The translations under genes and the position numbers were made by a program. The notes below the pieces were generated by a model that saw only the letters and a program-made list of their open reading frames with translations, made no database searches and was not told the DNA's origin. A stretch of DNA of 64,000 nucleotides from Acidovorax benzenivorans (GTDB lineage: Bacteria; Pseudomonadota; Gammaproteobacteria; Burkholderiales; Burkholderiaceae_C), in assembly GCF_028680575.1 (NCBI RefSeq), contig NZ_JAPCKI010000008.1, positions 62,001 to 126,000 of the forward strand. Reading direction: 5' to 3'. Position 1 is the stretch's first letter. Each line of letters starts with the position of its first letter. This document shows positions 17,690 to 27,829 of the stretch, piece by piece.

Positions 17690-18274
17690 ATGTCCTACGA
17701 AGTCCGTTTTTGCCCCCACTGTGCCACCGAGTTGCAACCCATCACGCTGGCCGAAGATGGCGGCGACAAGGAGCGGCTGCGCTGCCCCGCCTGCGGCTGG
17801 ACGCACTGGAACAACCCCACGCCGGTGCTGGCCGCTATCGTGGAGATCGACGGCAAGGTGCTGCTGGCGCGCAACGCGGCCTGGCCGGGCAAGATGTTTG
17901 CGCTGATCACCGGCTTCATGGAGGCTGGCGAGTCGCCCCAGGAGGGCATTGCGCGCGAGGTCAAGGAGGAGACGAACCTTGATGTGCAGTCCACCACCCT
18001 GGTGGGGGCCTACGAGTTTTTGCGCATGAACCAGGTCATCATTGCCTACCACGTGGTGGCCACCGGGCAGGTGCAACTGTCGCCGGAGCTGGTGGACTAC
18101 CGGCTGTACGATCTGCCAGACCTTAGATGCTGGCCTGCGGGCACGGGCTATGCGCTGGCCGACTGGCTGCGCACACGGGGCCACGAGCCGGTGTTTTTTA
18201 CGGCCGAAGAAAATGCAGAGCGTCGCCGGGGGCTCGATGAACAAGCCCCGGCCGCGACGCCGCCAAAGGATTGA
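17690..18274 (+). CDS. Nudix hydrolase with zinc-ribbon, NudC-like
   Basis: A 194-residue protein. Residues 8-11 (CPHC) and about 32-35 (CPAC) form a zinc ribbon as in NADH pyrophosphatase NudC. The Nudix box GFMEAGESPQEGIAREVKEETNL (23 residues at about 79-101) has G, E, REV and EE in place, with Asn replacing the usual Gly near its end. It probably cleaves a dinucleotide or nucleoside diphosphate derivative. It is shorter than NudC (about 257 residues), lacking that enzyme's N-terminal domain. The stop overlaps the start region of tusA (TGATG), indicating coupled translation. Confidence 0.85.
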   Translation: MSYEVRFCPHCATELQPITLAEDGGDKERLRCPACGWTHWNNPTPVLAAIVEIDGKVLLARNAAWPGKMFALITGFMEAGESPQEGIAREVKEETNLDVQSTTLVGAYEFLRMNQVIIAYHVVATGQVQLSPELVDYRLYDLPDLRCWPAGTGYALADWLRTRGHEPVFFTAEENAERRRGLDEQAPAATPPKD

Positions 18275-18279
18275 TGACC

Positions 18280-18507
18280 ATGGACATTCACAAAGAAATC
18301 GACACCCGGGGCCTGAATTGCCCCTTGCCCATCCTCAAGGCCAAGAAGGCGCTGTCGGACATGGCCAGCGGCCAGCTGCTCAAGGTGGTGGCGACAGACA
18401 ACGGGTCGCTGCGCGACTTTCAGGCGTTTGCCAAGCAGACCGGCAACGAGCTGGTGGAGCAGCAGACGGTGGGCGAGGAGTTCATCCACATCCTGCGCCG
18501 CCGATAG
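18280..18507 (+). CDS. tusA: TusA/SirA-family sulfur-carrier protein
   Basis: A 75-residue protein with the family motif RGLNCPLPILKAKKAL, whose Cys carries a persulfide in sulfur relay to tRNA or other acceptors. AAAGGA ends nine bases before the ATG at 18280, so that start is chosen; ATG 18274, which overlaps the previous stop, would add two residues. The gene is translationally coupled to the Nudix hydrolase and followed by a full copy of the dispersed palindrome. Confidence 0.9.
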   Translation: MDIHKEIDTRGLNCPLPILKAKKALSDMASGQLLKVVATDNGSLRDFQAFAKQTGNELVEQQTVGEEFIHILRRR

Positions 18508-18565
18508 ATGTAAAAATAGCTGCTAGCGCTTATGGGGTAAGCACTTGCAGCTATCAATTTTGAAG
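18508..18565. repeat. Dispersed palindrome, near-complete copy
   Basis: One of the two best copies: AAAAATAGCTGCTAGCGCTT, eight bases of spacer, then AAGCACTTGCAGCTATCAAT. The arms pair over about 17 bases with two mismatches. It lies between the convergent stops of tusA and galU. Confidence 0.85.
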
Positions 18566-18631
18566 TTTTGGCCGACCCGACCGACCCGACCGGGGATGGC
18601 CGGTAATGACCGGTCTTTGGTTGGTGGAGCG

Positions 18632-19519
18632 TTACAGCGACAGGCCCTTCAGGTAGTCCCGGAAGTGGCCCCCCACTTGGGGGTGCTGCAAGGCCAGCTC
18701 CACCGTCGCTTCCAGAAACCCTTCCTTGCTGCCGCAGTCGTAGCGCTTGCCCTGGTACTGGAACGCATACACGGCCTCATGCTGCATCAGGCGGGCGATG
18801 CCGTCGGTGAGCTGGATCTCGCCGCCCACGCCACGTGGCTGGTTGCGGATCTCGTCAAACACGCCAGGCGTGAGGATGTAGCGGCCCGCCACGCCCATGC
18901 GCGAGGGGGCGTCGGCCGCCTTGGGCTTTTCGACAATGCGCTGGATGCGGATCAGCGGGCCACCGGCGGGCTCGCCCGCCACGATGCCGTATTTGTGCAC
19001 CTGGTCCTCGGGCACCTCTTGCACGGCGATCACCGAGCGGCCCTGCTGGCGAAACGCGGTGGCCATCTGGGCCAGCACGGGCTGGCCGCCCTGGGGGCCG
19101 ACCATCAGGTCGTCGGCCAGCAGCACGGCAAAGGGCTCCTTGCCCACCAGGGGCTCGGCGCACAACACGGCGTGGCCCAGGCCCAGTGAGCGGGGTTGGC
19201 GCACAAAGGCGCAGTCCATGTCGCTGGGCTGGATGGAGCGCACCAGCTCCAGCAGTTCCTTCTTGCCTGCGGCTTCGAGTTCGGCCTCCAGCTCGTAAGC
19301 GGTGTCGAAGTGGTCTTCAATCGCGCGCTTGCTGCGGCCCGTCACAAAAATCATGTGGCGAATGCCGGCGGCGTAGGCCTCTTCGACCGCGTATTGGATC
19401 AGCGGCTTGTCCACCACGGGCAGCATCTCCTTGGGGCTGGCCTTGGTGGCGGGCAGAAAACGCGTGCCCAGTCCGGCAACGGGGAAAACGGCTTTGCGAA
19501 CGGTTGTGGCAACAGTCAT
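18632..19519 (-). CDS. galU: UTP-glucose-1-phosphate uridylyltransferase
   Basis: A 295-residue enzyme making UDP-glucose for surface polysaccharides. The nucleotide-binding loop [20 protein letters not shown], the [15 protein letters not shown] segment, the LADDL site and [13 protein letters not shown] are all present, as is [12 protein letters not shown] at the end. Length is normal for GalU. It stands alone in the minus orientation, convergent with tusA. Confidence 0.96.
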   Translation of the reverse strand: MTVATTVRKAVFPVAGLGTRFLPATKASPKEMLPVVDKPLIQYAVEEAYAAGIRHMIFVTGRSKRAIEDHFDTAYELEAELEAAGKKELLELVRSIQPSDMDCAFVRQPRSLGLGHAVLCAEPLVGKEPFAVLLADDLMVGPQGGQPVLAQMATAFRQQGRSVIAVQEVPEDQVHKYGIVAGEPAGGPLIRIQRIVEKPKAADAPSRMGVAGRYILTPGVFDEIRNQPRGVGGEIQLTDGIARLMQHEAVYAFQYQGKRYDCGSKEGFLEATVELALQHPQVGGHFRDYLKGLSL

Positions 19520-19652
19520 GGGGCTCCTCTAGACGGATGGATGACGGTGTGCCGGGGCTGCACTACAGCCCGCAACCCACACCGGCAGAACACAAAAATA
19601 AGGCAGGCGGCCCGTGTGGGAGGGGCTGCCATGGCGCAGTATGGCCCGGGCT

Positions 19653-22550
19653 TCAGCCCAGCCGTGTCAGCTGATCGCGCAAGCGGCCCAGCGTGGCGCC
19701 AAAGTCGGCGATGCGCTTTTTCTCCTGCTCGATCACCGCTGCCGGGGCCTTGGCCACGAAGGCCTCGTTGGACAGCTTGTTGTTGGCCTTGGTGATTTCG
19801 CCGTCGATGCGTGCGATCTCCTTGGACAGGCGGGCCTTCTCGGCTGCCACGTCAATCTCCATGTACAGGCACATGCGGGCGTCGCCCACCACGGCCACGG
19901 GCGCAGCCTGTGCGGCGGCCGCCCAGGCGGCCTCGTCGTCAAACACCTTCACCTCGCTGAGCTTGGCCAGTGCCTGCAGCACGGGGGCCACGCCACGCAT
20001 GAACTCGGTGTCGCCCACCACGTACATCGGCAGGCGGGTGGAGGGCGAGACATTCATCTCGCCGCGCAGCGCGCGGCAGGCATCCACCAGGCCCTTCACA
20101 CGGCCCATGTGGGCGATGGCAGTTTCGTCGATCTTCTCCAGTTGGGCCTGCGGATAGCGGGCGATGCTGACCGACTCGCCGGGGATGCCGGCCACAGGCG
20201 CCACCACCTGCCACAGGGCTTCGGTGATGAACGGGATGATCGGATGGGCCAGGCGCAGGATGGCTTCCAGCACGCGGATCAGCGTGCGGCGTGTGGCGCG
20301 CTGCTGCGCTTCGGTGCCGTTCTGGATCTGCACCTTGGCGATCTCCAGGTACCAGTCGCAGTATTCGTTCCAGACAAAGTCGTAGATCGTGTTGGCCACA
20401 TTGTCCAGGCGGTACTCGGCAAAGCCCTTGGCCACTTCGGCCTCGGTCTTTTGCAGCAGCGACGAGATCCAGCGGTCGGCCTGGCTGAACTGCATGTAGC
20501 CGTGGGCGGGGCCGCCGGGCTGGCACTCTTCCTTGGTGTGCTCCTTCAGGCCGCAGTCCTGGCCTTCGCAGTTCATCAACACAAAGCGGCTGGCGTTCCA
20601 GAGCTTGTTGCAGAAGTTGCGGTAGCCCTCGCAGCGCTTGCTGTCGAAGTTGATGCTGCGCCCCAGGCTGGCCAGCGCCGCAAAGGTAAAGCGCAGCGCA
20701 TCGGCGCCGTAGGCCGGAATGCCCTCAGGAAATTCCTTTTGCGTGTTCTTGCGCACCGTGGGGGCGGTCTCGGGCTTACGCAGGCCGGTGGTGCGCTTGT
20801 CGAGCAGTGGGTCGAGCGCAATGCCGTCGATCAGGTCCACCGGGTCGAGCACGTTGCCTTCGGACTTGGACATCTTCTTGCCCTGCGCGTCGCGCACCAG
20901 GCCGTGGATGTAAACGTGCTTGAACGGCACGCGGCCCGTGAAGTGCGTGGTCATCATGATCATCCGGGCGACCCAGAAGAAGATGATGTCGTAGCCCGTC
21001 ACCAGCACGGTGCTGGGCAAGTACAGGTTGAAGTCGTCGGTGGGTGCATCGCCCTGTTCGGGCCAGCCCATGGTGCTGAACGGGACGAGCGCGGACGAGT
21101 ACCAGGTGTCGAGCACGTCTTCATCGCGGCGCAGCTTTTTGCCTGGGGCCTTGGCCTGCGCCTCGGCTTCGTCGCGGGCCACGATCACGTTGCCGTCTTC
21201 GTCGTACCAGGCCGGAATCTGGTGGCCCCACCACAGCTGGCGGCTGATGCACCAGTCCTGGATGTTGTTCATCCACTGGTTGTAGGTGTTCACCCAGTTC
21301 TCGGGCACAAAGGTCACTTCGCCGCTGGCCACGGCATCGATGGCCTTTTGCGCAATGCTCTTGCCGGTGGCGTCGCCTTCGCCCACCTTGCTCATGGCCA
21401 CGAACCACTGGTCGGTCAGCATGGGCTCGATCACCTGGCCGGTGCGGGTGCAGATGGGCACCATGAGCTTGTGTTTCTTCACCTCGACCAGCGCGCCGAT
21501 GGCTTCGAGGTCAGCCACCACGGCCTTGCGGGCCACGAAGCGGTCCATGCCCTGGTACTTGGCTGGCGCGTTCTCGTTGATGGTGGCCTGCAGCGTGAGC
21601 ACCACGATCATGGGCAGCTTGTGGCGCTGGCCCACGGCGTAGTCGTTTTGGTCGTGCGCGGGGGTCACCTTCACCACGCCCGTGCCGAATTCCTTGTCCA
21701 CGTACTCGTCGGCAATCACCGGAATCTGGCGGTCGCACAGCGGCAGGTTGACCATCTTGCCGATCAGGTGGGTGTAGCGTGCATCCTCGGGGTGCACCAT
21801 CAGCGCCACGTCGCCCAGCATGGTTTCGGGGCGGGTGGTGGCCACCGTCAGGCTGCCCGATCCATCGGCCAGGGGGTAGGCGATGTGCCAGAGCGAGCCG
21901 TCTTTTTCTTCGCTCTCGACCTCCAGGTCGGATACGGCGGACTGCAGCTTCGGGTCCCAGTTCACCAGGCGCTTGCCGCGGTAGATCAGGCCCTGCTCGT
22001 ACAGCTTCACGAAGGTGTCAGTGACCACCTTGGACAGCTTGTCGTCCATGGTGAAGTATTCGCGGCTCCAGTCCACGCTGTCGCCCATGCGGCGCATCTG
22101 CGTGGTGATGGTGTTGCCGGACTTTTCCTTCCACTCCCACACCTTGCTCACAAAGTTCTTGCGCGCCTCGGGCGGGGTCGGGCCCATGTCGTAGCGGCTG
22201 ATGCCTTGTTCTTGCAGCTGGCGCTCCACCACGATCTGCGTGGCGATGCCCGCGTGATCGGTGCCCGGCACCCACACCGTGTTGAAGCCGCGCATGCGGT
22301 GATAGCGCGTGAGGCTGTCCATGATCGTCTGGTTGAACGCATGGCCCATGTGCAGCGTGCCCGTCACGTTGGGGGGCGGCAACTGGATGGAGAACGCGGG
22401 CTCGCCCGCCTGGGGCTGGCCCGTGCCACGGTGGCCTGCGGTGCCATAGCCGCGCTTTTCCCATTCGGGGCCCCAGTGGGCTTCCAGCGCGGCTGGTTCA
22501 AACGACTTGGACAGGCTTTCGAGGCCGGGTTGTGGTTGGGGCGTGCTCAT
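19653..22550 (-). CDS. valS: Valyl-tRNA synthetase
   Basis: A 965-residue class I aminoacyl-tRNA synthetase. The HIGH motif is HMGH at residues 67-70 ([13 protein letters not shown]), and the KMSKS motif is [17 protein letters not shown]-type [14 protein letters not shown] follows the first motif, and an editing domain is inserted between them. The C-terminal helical arm ([20 protein letters not shown]) is the tRNA-binding coiled coil typical of ValRS. Length agrees with proteobacterial ValS. It follows galU on the same strand but with about 130 bases between. Confidence 0.97.
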   Translation of the reverse strand: MSTPQPQPGLESLSKSFEPAALEAHWGPEWEKRGYGTAGHRGTGQPQAGEPAFSIQLPPPNVTGTLHMGHAFNQTIMDSLTRYHRMRGFNTVWVPGTDHAGIATQIVVERQLQEQGISRYDMGPTPPEARKNFVSKVWEWKEKSGNTITTQMRRMGDSVDWSREYFTMDDKLSKVVTDTFVKLYEQGLIYRGKRLVNWDPKLQSAVSDLEVESEEKDGSLWHIAYPLADGSGSLTVATTRPETMLGDVALMVHPEDARYTHLIGKMVNLPLCDRQIPVIADEYVDKEFGTGVVKVTPAHDQNDYAVGQRHKLPMIVVLTLQATINENAPAKYQGMDRFVARKAVVADLEAIGALVEVKKHKLMVPICTRTGQVIEPMLTDQWFVAMSKVGEGDATGKSIAQKAIDAVASGEVTFVPENWVNTYNQWMNNIQDWCISRQLWWGHQIPAWYDEDGNVIVARDEAEAQAKAPGKKLRRDEDVLDTWYSSALVPFSTMGWPEQGDAPTDDFNLYLPSTVLVTGYDIIFFWVARMIMMTTHFTGRVPFKHVYIHGLVRDAQGKKMSKSEGNVLDPVDLIDGIALDPLLDKRTTGLRKPETAPTVRKNTQKEFPEGIPAYGADALRFTFAALASLGRSINFDSKRCEGYRNFCNKLWNASRFVLMNCEGQDCGLKEHTKEECQPGGPAHGYMQFSQADRWISSLLQKTEAEVAKGFAEYRLDNVANTIYDFVWNEYCDWYLEIAKVQIQNGTEAQQRATRRTLIRVLEAILRLAHPIIPFITEALWQVVAPVAGIPGESVSIARYPQAQLEKIDETAIAHMGRVKGLVDACRALRGEMNVSPSTRLPMYVVGDTEFMRGVAPVLQALAKLSEVKVFDDEAAWAAAAQAAPVAVVGDARMCLYMEIDVAAEKARLSKEIARIDGEITKANNKLSNEAFVAKAPAAVIEQEKKRIADFGATLGRLRDQLTRLG

Positions 22551-22805
22551 GGGGTGTGGCAGTGGGGGCAGTGGGGCGGAGCGGCCGCAGGGAGCGCTCC
22601 GACGAACAAGAGGGTGAACCGCACATTTTAAGGGACCGCCACCCCGGCGCTGGTCCCGCAGGGCCTTGGGCCGTTTGGCAATTGCGCGCCGTCTGTCGGC
22701 CGATTCTTTCCAATGGTTACCTTGTGCCTGGGTGCGCGGGCGAATGCGTCCTGATAATCCCGCCCCACAGAGCGAGGAGGGCGCGGCAACGCGGACCAGG
22801 CTCTG

Positions 22806-22919
22806 AGAGCGGCTAACAAAACTCCCCTGGCGTCGTTGTCTCGCCTTGTCGTACTACTTGTACTGCCTGCGGCGAAACGCCTAGCCAGGGCCGCTTCGCT
22901 GAGTTTTGTTAGCCGCTCT
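22806..22919. repeat. 114-bp element bounded by a perfect 19-bp inverted repeat
   Basis: The left arm AGAGCGGCTAACAAAACTC (22806-22824) and right arm GAGTTTTGTTAGCCGCTCT (22901-22919) are perfect complements. Next to them CCCTGGC (22825-22831) and GCCAGGG (22884-22890) are also complementary. The roughly 50-base centre holds further short self-pairing. It lies in the 467-base gap between valS and the divergent M48 protease gene; no gene is seen in that gap. No target duplication or transposase is visible, so it is either a MITE-like element or a large structured leader. Confidence 0.8.
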
Positions 22920-23017
22920 AAGGATCACGATTTACAACAAGGACTGGTGCGGTGGTTTGCGGGTGGCGTTCAGCCTTCCGGTGCCAAGGTGCCGGGCCGT
23001 CACAACCATCCGAACCT

Positions 23018-24874
23018 ATGACGTTTCAATCTGCCTGGCGCCTGGGCCTGGTCAAGGTCTTTGCCTATGCGCTGCTGGCGCTGTTCCTGGTGCCTGCGGT
23101 GACCTATGTGTTCACCCGCCATGTCCAGACCGACCAGGACACCCGTTTTGTGGCCGGCATCAGCCAGCGCATCGATGCCGAAAAGAGCCTGCCCGCCGAC
23201 GAGAAGCAGGCGCGCAAGGACTACTACCGCAGCAATCCGCCGTCCACCATCTGCAGCAATGCAGACCCCGAGGCCCGCGAATACCGCGAGGCGCTGTGCG
23301 ACACCTTCTCCGATGTCTGGCAGTTCCACATGGCGCGCAAGCTGTCGCTGTGGACGCTGGTGGCCAGCGCTGCGTTGCTGTTGGCGGTGTTGGGGCTGGG
23401 GGCGCTGGCGTTTGCCGACCGCACGCTGCAGTACGCCAGCTTTGTTGCTGGCTGGCGCCTGACCTCCTGGGCCAGCGCCACGGCGCTGGTGGTGCAGGGG
23501 GCGATGGCGGTGTGGCTGTCGTTCTGGGTCACGGCGTTTTTCTTTCACCAGTATTCGCCCAAGCTGGTGCTGTTTGTGGGGTTTGCCGTGGCGGCGGGGG
23601 TGCTGGTGGCGGTGGCGGGCATCTTCAAGCGGGTGCAGTCCAGCAACCAGGTGGTGGGCGAGCTGGTGGCCGAGGCCGATGCACCGCTGCTGTGGCAGCG
23701 CATTCGCCACCTGGCGCAGCGCCTGAAGACAGAGCCGCCCCGGCACATCGTGGCGGGCATTGACGCCAACTTCTTCGTGACCGAGGCTCCGATCACCGTG
23801 GGCCAGCAAACCCTCACCGGCCGCACGCTGTTTGTGAGCCTGCCGCTGCTGCGCATCCTGGACCAGACCGAGGCCGACGCCGTGCTGGGCCATGAACTGG
23901 CCCACCTGCGCGGGGGCGACACGCGGCGCAGCGCGCAGCTGGGGCCCAAGCTGGTGCAGTTTGACCACTACCGCCATGCCATCCGCACGGGCGGACTGTC
24001 GGCCGTGGTGTCGCCGTTGCTGGACCTGTACCGCACCATCTTCGAGATCGCCCTGGCCAGCGACAGCCGCGAGCGCGAGTTCAAGGCCGACCGCCTGGCG
24101 GCCAAGCTGGTGAGCCCTGCGGCGATTGCACAGTCGCTGGTCAAGATTGCCGCCTACGCCCAGTACCGCTACCGCATCGAGGATGAGCTGTTTGGCCGCA
24201 ACGAGCGGCACGACAACAGCACGCTGGGCATTGCCAGTTTTGTGGCCCAGGGCCTGGCGCCTTACGCAGCGTCGCCCGACTTTGTGGATGCGATGAAGAC
24301 GGCCAATGTGCCGCACCCGTTCGACTCGCACCCTGCCATGCCCGAGCGCCTGCGCAACGTGGGCATGGCCCTGAAAGAGCGCGACTACGGCGCCATCGCC
24401 GTGCGCGTGCCCGCCACCACCTGGGTGCAGGAGATACTGACCGCTGACGCCATCGAGCAGCGGCTGTGGAGCGCTTACGAGCAGCAGTTTGCGCAAGACC
24501 ACGAGCGCAGCCTGGCCTACCGCTACGAGCCTGCCAATGACGAAGAGCGGGCTTTGGTGCTGCAGTTCTTTCCGCCCGTGGTGTTTGCCCTCAAGGGCGA
24601 TGCGACGGTGGAGGTGAGCATTGACGGCATCCGCACCTCGGCCGACGAGACCACGGTGTTCTGGGACGCCATCAAGGCACTGCAGTTCAAGGAAAGCAGC
24701 TTTGGCAACGCGCTGATCGTGACGCACCCCGAGAAGAATGCCCTGGGCCTGGGCGCCAAGACCAGCAAGATCAAGCTGCCCGGCCTCAAGAAGGACAAGG
24801 ACCAGTTCAACGCTGTGGTCAGTCACTACTGGCAGCGCCACCAGATCATGCGCTCGCAGCAACAGGCAAGCTAG
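23018..24874 (+). CDS. M48-family membrane metallopeptidase
   Basis: A 618-residue protein starting MTFQSAWRLGLVKVF. An N-terminal membrane helix (about 10-30) is followed by a periplasmic segment with a Cys pair, then helices near 110-135, 145-170 and 180-205. The soluble peptidase domain has the zinc motif HELAH at residues 292-296 and a REFKADRLA helix that supplies the third ligand Glu about 55 residues later, as in HtpX/Ste24-type enzymes. The last 190 residues are an extra C-terminal domain not seen in HtpX. It likely takes part in membrane or envelope protein turnover; its substrates are unknown. Confidence 0.88.
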   Translation: MTFQSAWRLGLVKVFAYALLALFLVPAVTYVFTRHVQTDQDTRFVAGISQRIDAEKSLPADEKQARKDYYRSNPPSTICSNADPEAREYREALCDTFSDVWQFHMARKLSLWTLVASAALLLAVLGLGALAFADRTLQYASFVAGWRLTSWASATALVVQGAMAVWLSFWVTAFFFHQYSPKLVLFVGFAVAAGVLVAVAGIFKRVQSSNQVVGELVAEADAPLLWQRIRHLAQRLKTEPPRHIVAGIDANFFVTEAPITVGQQTLTGRTLFVSLPLLRILDQTEADAVLGHELAHLRGGDTRRSAQLGPKLVQFDHYRHAIRTGGLSAVVSPLLDLYRTIFEIALASDSREREFKADRLAAKLVSPAAIAQSLVKIAAYAQYRYRIEDELFGRNERHDNSTLGIASFVAQGLAPYAASPDFVDAMKTANVPHPFDSHPAMPERLRNVGMALKERDYGAIAVRVPATTWVQEILTADAIEQRLWSAYEQQFAQDHERSLAYRYEPANDEERALVLQFFPPVVFALKGDATVEVSIDGIRTSADETTVFWDAIKALQFKESSFGNALIVTHPEKNALGLGAKTSKIKLPGLKKDKDQFNAVVSHYWQRHQIMRSQQQAS

Positions 24875-24877
24875 TTG

Positions 24878-24922
24878 TTTGCTATTGTTTGTATAGCTAT
24901 AAAGTCAAGTAAATAAAGCGCC
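24878..24922. repeat. Fragment of the dispersed palindrome
   Basis: TTGCTATTGTTTGTATAGCT with a following AAATAAAGCG resembles a rearranged or degraded copy of the repeat. It lies between the convergent stops of the M48 protease and VOC genes. Weak match. Confidence 0.35.
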
Positions 24923-25069
24923 TCAGTGCTCTGGGGCTCTAAATTGCCGGACGAAGCTGTGGGGCAACGGCCAGACCTGGCCTCCGTCTCTGGTCGGGGG
25001 CTACCACGTTGCGCGTGTGATGCGCCGGTGCCAGGGCGGTGTACGCCCTGCAGCCCGCTGGGCAAGGAC

Positions 25070-25693
25070 TTACTTGCGCACAAACTCCGGGCGGTCGTTT
25101 TGCTGGGGCTTGAGCGGTGCGTCCACCTTGCCCTCGGCGCGCTCCTTGCGCCATTGCTCCTTGCGCACCGTCCACTCGCGCAGGCGGGCGTGGGCCACGG
25201 TGCTGTCTTTTTCCATTTGCTCGTCGTTGGCCAGCTGGGCCGACAGCTCCAGGCGAATGCCGTTGGGGTCGAAGAAATAAATGCTCTTGAAGATGTGGTG
25301 GTCCGTCACGCCCAGCACTTCCACGCCATGCGCCTCCAGTCGCTGCTTGGTGTTCTCCAGCTCCTGCACGGTGTTCACGCGGAACGCAATGTGGTTGACC
25401 CACAGGGGCGTGTTGGGCGAGGGCTCGGCCTTCACGTCGTCGCCCAGGTCGAAAAAGGCGATGAAAGAGCCGTCCTGCAGGCGAAAGAAGAAGTGGGTGT
25501 AGGGGCAGTATTCGCCCGTGCTGGGCACGTAGTCGCTCTGGATGATGTGGTACAGCGGCAAGCCCAGGATGTCTTCATAGAACTGGCGCGTTTCCTCGGC
25601 GTCGCGGGCCTTGTAGGCGTAGTGGTGCAACTGCTGGATGGCGGCGGGTGCAGGCAGGCTGGCCAGGTCGGTCGGGTTCAAAACGGCGTTCAT
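25070..25693 (-). CDS. VOC-family (glyoxalase/extradiol dioxygenase-like) protein
   Basis: A 207-residue protein with one vicinal-oxygen-chelate domain over residues about 18-145. Likely metal ligands lie in LHHYAYKARD, WVNHIAFRV and NGIRLELSA, i.e. the His-His-Glu pattern. The GLPLYHIIQSDYVPSTGEYC and FFRLQDGSFIAFFDLGDD segments are like those of uncharacterised biphenyl-diol dioxygenase relatives. The last 55 residues are a charged helix-rich tail. GAGGAG lies seven bases before the ATG at 25693. It stands alone and its substrate cannot be read from the sequence. Confidence 0.8.
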   Translation of the reverse strand: MNAVLNPTDLASLPAPAAIQQLHHYAYKARDAEETRQFYEDILGLPLYHIIQSDYVPSTGEYCPYTHFFFRLQDGSFIAFFDLGDDVKAEPSPNTPLWVNHIAFRVNTVQELENTKQRLEAHGVEVLGVTDHHIFKSIYFFDPNGIRLELSAQLANDEQMEKDSTVAHARLREWTVRKEQWRKERAEGKVDAPLKPQQNDRPEFVRK

Positions 25694-25796
25694 GCAGAGT
25701 CTCCTCAAATCGGTGAGCACAATTCTACTATTCGTAATTGATTTACGTTAAGTTAATTTTTGTTCGCTGAGCAGAGAGAGGGGGGCTGGCTGGGGC

Positions 25797-25833
25797 CAAA
25801 GAAAAAGCCACCCGGCGCAAGGCATAGGTGGCT
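25797..25833 (-). terminator. Terminator of the YceI operon
   Basis: On the minus strand AGCCACC and GGTGGCT pair around a 14-base loop and are followed by TTTTTCTTT. It lies 60 bases after the last yceI stop. Confidence 0.7.
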
Positions 25834-25894
25834 GGCAGAAAGGGTTGGCGGCAGGGCTGCGTAGTGCGTAGCCCTTCCACCGGTTCAGTCTGGA

Positions 25895-26473
25895 TTACTG
25901 CTTCACGGCTTCGATCTGCACCACCAGGCGCACGTTCTTGGGGAAACCCCATTCCACGCCGTAGTTCATGCCCCACTGGGTGCGGTCGATGGTGGCTTCA
26001 AAGTCGCCGCCGCACACTTCGCGCTTGAGCATGGGGCTGTCGTAGCAGTTGAACTGCGTGGCCTTGAGGGTGACGGGCGCGGTCTTGCCCAGCAGCGTGA
26101 GCTGGCCGGTCACTTCACTGACCTTGTCGCCGTTGAAGCTGAATTTGTCGGACACGAACTTGATCGTGGGGTGCTTGGCCGCGTCGAACAGGTCGGCGCT
26201 TTGCAGGTGCTTGTCAAACGGAGGCGTGCCCGAGTTCACCGAGGTGGTGTCGATGGAGATTTCCACCTTGCCAGTCTTGGCGGCGCGGTCGAACTCCACT
26301 GCACCTTGCTTCTTGTCGAAGCGGGCGCGGTTCGTGGTGGCGCCAAAGTGGCTGATCTCGAACGTCACGAAGGTGTGCGTGGGGTCGATGGCGTAGGTGG
26401 CGGCCTGGGCGGCGCCAGCGGTCAGGGCGGTGGCCGCGGCTACGGCCAGCAGGGAGAACAGGGATTTGCGCAT
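25895..26473 (-). CDS. yceI: YceI-family periplasmic lipid-binding protein (second copy in operon)
   Basis: A 192-residue protein with a Sec signal peptide ending near GAAQA. The mature part is a YceI lipocalin-like barrel: YAIDPTHTFVTFEISHFG at its start, SGTPPFDKHLQSADLFDAAK in the middle and TQWGMNYGVEWGF near the end. Such proteins bind isoprenoid-like lipids, and a partner cytochrome b561 is often encoded alongside. AAGGAG precedes the ATG by seven bases. It is the last gene of the b561-yceI-yceI operon, followed by a terminator. Cysteines near residues 142 and 154 could form a disulfide. Confidence 0.92.
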   Translation of the reverse strand: MRKSLFSLLAVAAATALTAGAAQAATYAIDPTHTFVTFEISHFGATTNRARFDKKQGAVEFDRAAKTGKVEISIDTTSVNSGTPPFDKHLQSADLFDAAKHPTIKFVSDKFSFNGDKVSEVTGQLTLLGKTAPVTLKATQFNCYDSPMLKREVCGGDFEATIDRTQWGMNYGVEWGFPKNVRLVVQIEAVKQ

Positions 26474-26561
26474 GGAAAAGACTCCTTGAAAAGAGGAACT
26501 ACGAAACGAACCAGAAAGGAAAGATGGCGGACTGATGGGGTGGGGCGCAGTCAAAGACCGG

Positions 26562-27137
26562 TCACAGCTTTCCGACGCCGGTCAGCGCGAGCTTGAACTT
26601 GACCTGCACGTCGTCGGCCACCATGGAGGTGTCGGCCCACTCGTTTTCGCCGATCTTGAAGGTCAGCCGCTTGATGGGCAGTGCGCCAGTGGCCGTGGTG
26701 GTGGGGCCGCTCTGGGTCAGCGTCACGGGCACGACCACGTTCTGGCTGTTGCCCTTGATGGTGAGCGCGCCCGCCACTTCAAACTTGCCGCCGCCCAGCG
26801 CCTTGATGCTGGACGACACGAATTGGGCCTGGGGGAACTTGGGCACGTTGAACCATGCGGGCTTGGGCAGCTCGGCATCGGTTTCGCGCGAACCCAGCGT
26901 GGCGCTGCCGGTGTCCACCGTGAAGGCGATCTTGCTGGTGGCCAGCTTGGCCGGGTCAAACGCCACCTGGGCATTGAACTTCTTGAAGTGGCCTTCCAGC
27001 GGCACGCCCATCTGGCGAGCGGTGAATTGCACCTCGCTCTGCGCGGGCACCAACTGCTGCTGGGCCAGTGCTGCCTGGGCGCCCGCAACGAGGGCAGCGC
27101 CGAGCACGATGCGGGACAAGGTAGAAGACAGATGCAT
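26562..27137 (-). CDS. yceI: YceI-family periplasmic protein (first copy in operon)
   Basis: A 191-residue YceI protein with a signal peptide ending near AALAQ. The fold signatures are shorter and more diverged than in its neighbour: QSEVQFTARQMGVPLEGHFK, then ELPKPAWFNVPKFPQAQF and GENEWADTSMVADDV. The KFK end is typical of the branch found next to b561 genes. GGAG lies eight bases before the ATG. Sequence identity with the second copy looks low, so this is an old pair rather than a recent duplication. Confidence 0.88.
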   Translation of the reverse strand: MHLSSTLSRIVLGAALVAGAQAALAQQQLVPAQSEVQFTARQMGVPLEGHFKKFNAQVAFDPAKLATSKIAFTVDTGSATLGSRETDAELPKPAWFNVPKFPQAQFVSSSIKALGGGKFEVAGALTIKGNSQNVVVPVTLTQSGPTTTATGALPIKRLTFKIGENEWADTSMVADDVQVKFKLALTGVGKL

Positions 27138-27256
27138 GCAGAAACTCCGTTCAATTCACAAAAGGTGGAAGCAGTGATCGCAGATGGGCACGCGACATTT
27201 GAGGTGGGCAAGGCACCCACCAAGGGTTGCCATGGCGCCCTGAAGGTGGAGGCTGG

Positions 27257-27829
27257 TTATTTCCCCGGCAGCATGCGGTTGAGCAGGCCGTCACGGTCCA
27301 CCAACTGGTGCTTGAGCGCTGCGGCGATGTGCAGCACCGCCAGCGCGGCCAGTGCAAACGCCGTGTACTGGTGCCAGGGCTTGATGGCTTCGGCCAGGTC
27401 CTTGCTCACCGGCACAAAGTCAGGCAGCTGCCACAGGCCCAGGAACACGATGGGGAACCCCGCCGCCGAGCTGTAGGCCCAGCCAATCAGTGGCACGGCG
27501 AAGAAGAGCCCATACAGCAGGTGGTGAGTGCCGTGGTGCGCCAGCTTTTGCCAGCCGGGCATGGACTTCTCGACCGCGTTGGGCAGCGCAGGCGGGCGGT
27601 GCGTGACGCGCCACAGCAGACGCAGCGCCGAGAGCACGAGGATGGTCACACCGGCCCATTTGTGCCAGTTGTAGAGCTTCAGACGTTGGGGCGAAAAAGG
27701 CAGGTCGGCCATGTAGACGCCGATGCCAAACAGAGCAATCAGCGCCAGACCCAGCACCCAGTGCAACAGCATGGCGGTGCGCGTGTAGCGGCGTGGGGTG
27801 TCGAGGGTCGTGGCGGCAGTGGTGGTCAT
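27257..27829 (-). CDS. yceJ: Cytochrome b561
   Basis: A 190-residue membrane protein with four helices. Histidines that can bind two b-type hemes lie in AMLLHWVLGLALI, LYNWHKWAGVTI, AHHGTHHLLYGL and AVLHIAAALKHQ. It would move electrons between quinol and a periplasmic acceptor. It heads an operon with two YceI genes, the same partnership as yceJ-yceI in E. coli, suggesting a quinone- or superoxide-linked role for the lipid-binding partners. Confidence 0.9.
   Translation of the reverse strand: MTTTAATTLDTPRRYTRTAMLLHWVLGLALIALFGIGVYMADLPFSPQRLKLYNWHKWAGVTILVLSALRLLWRVTHRPPALPNAVEKSMPGWQKLAHHGTHHLLYGLFFAVPLIGWAYSSAAGFPIVFLGLWQLPDFVPVSKDLAEAIKPWHQYTAFALAALAVLHIAAALKHQLVDRDGLLNRMLPGK

Noticed and set aside
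19614..22631. A 1005-codon open frame opposite valS
   Set aside because: Composition (His, Gly, Val-rich) is that of an antisense reading of valS, and no start signal or motif is present.
22806..22919. Ordinary transcription terminator
   Set aside because: It lies between two divergent start codons rather than after a gene, has a 76-base centre, and has no T-run after the arms.
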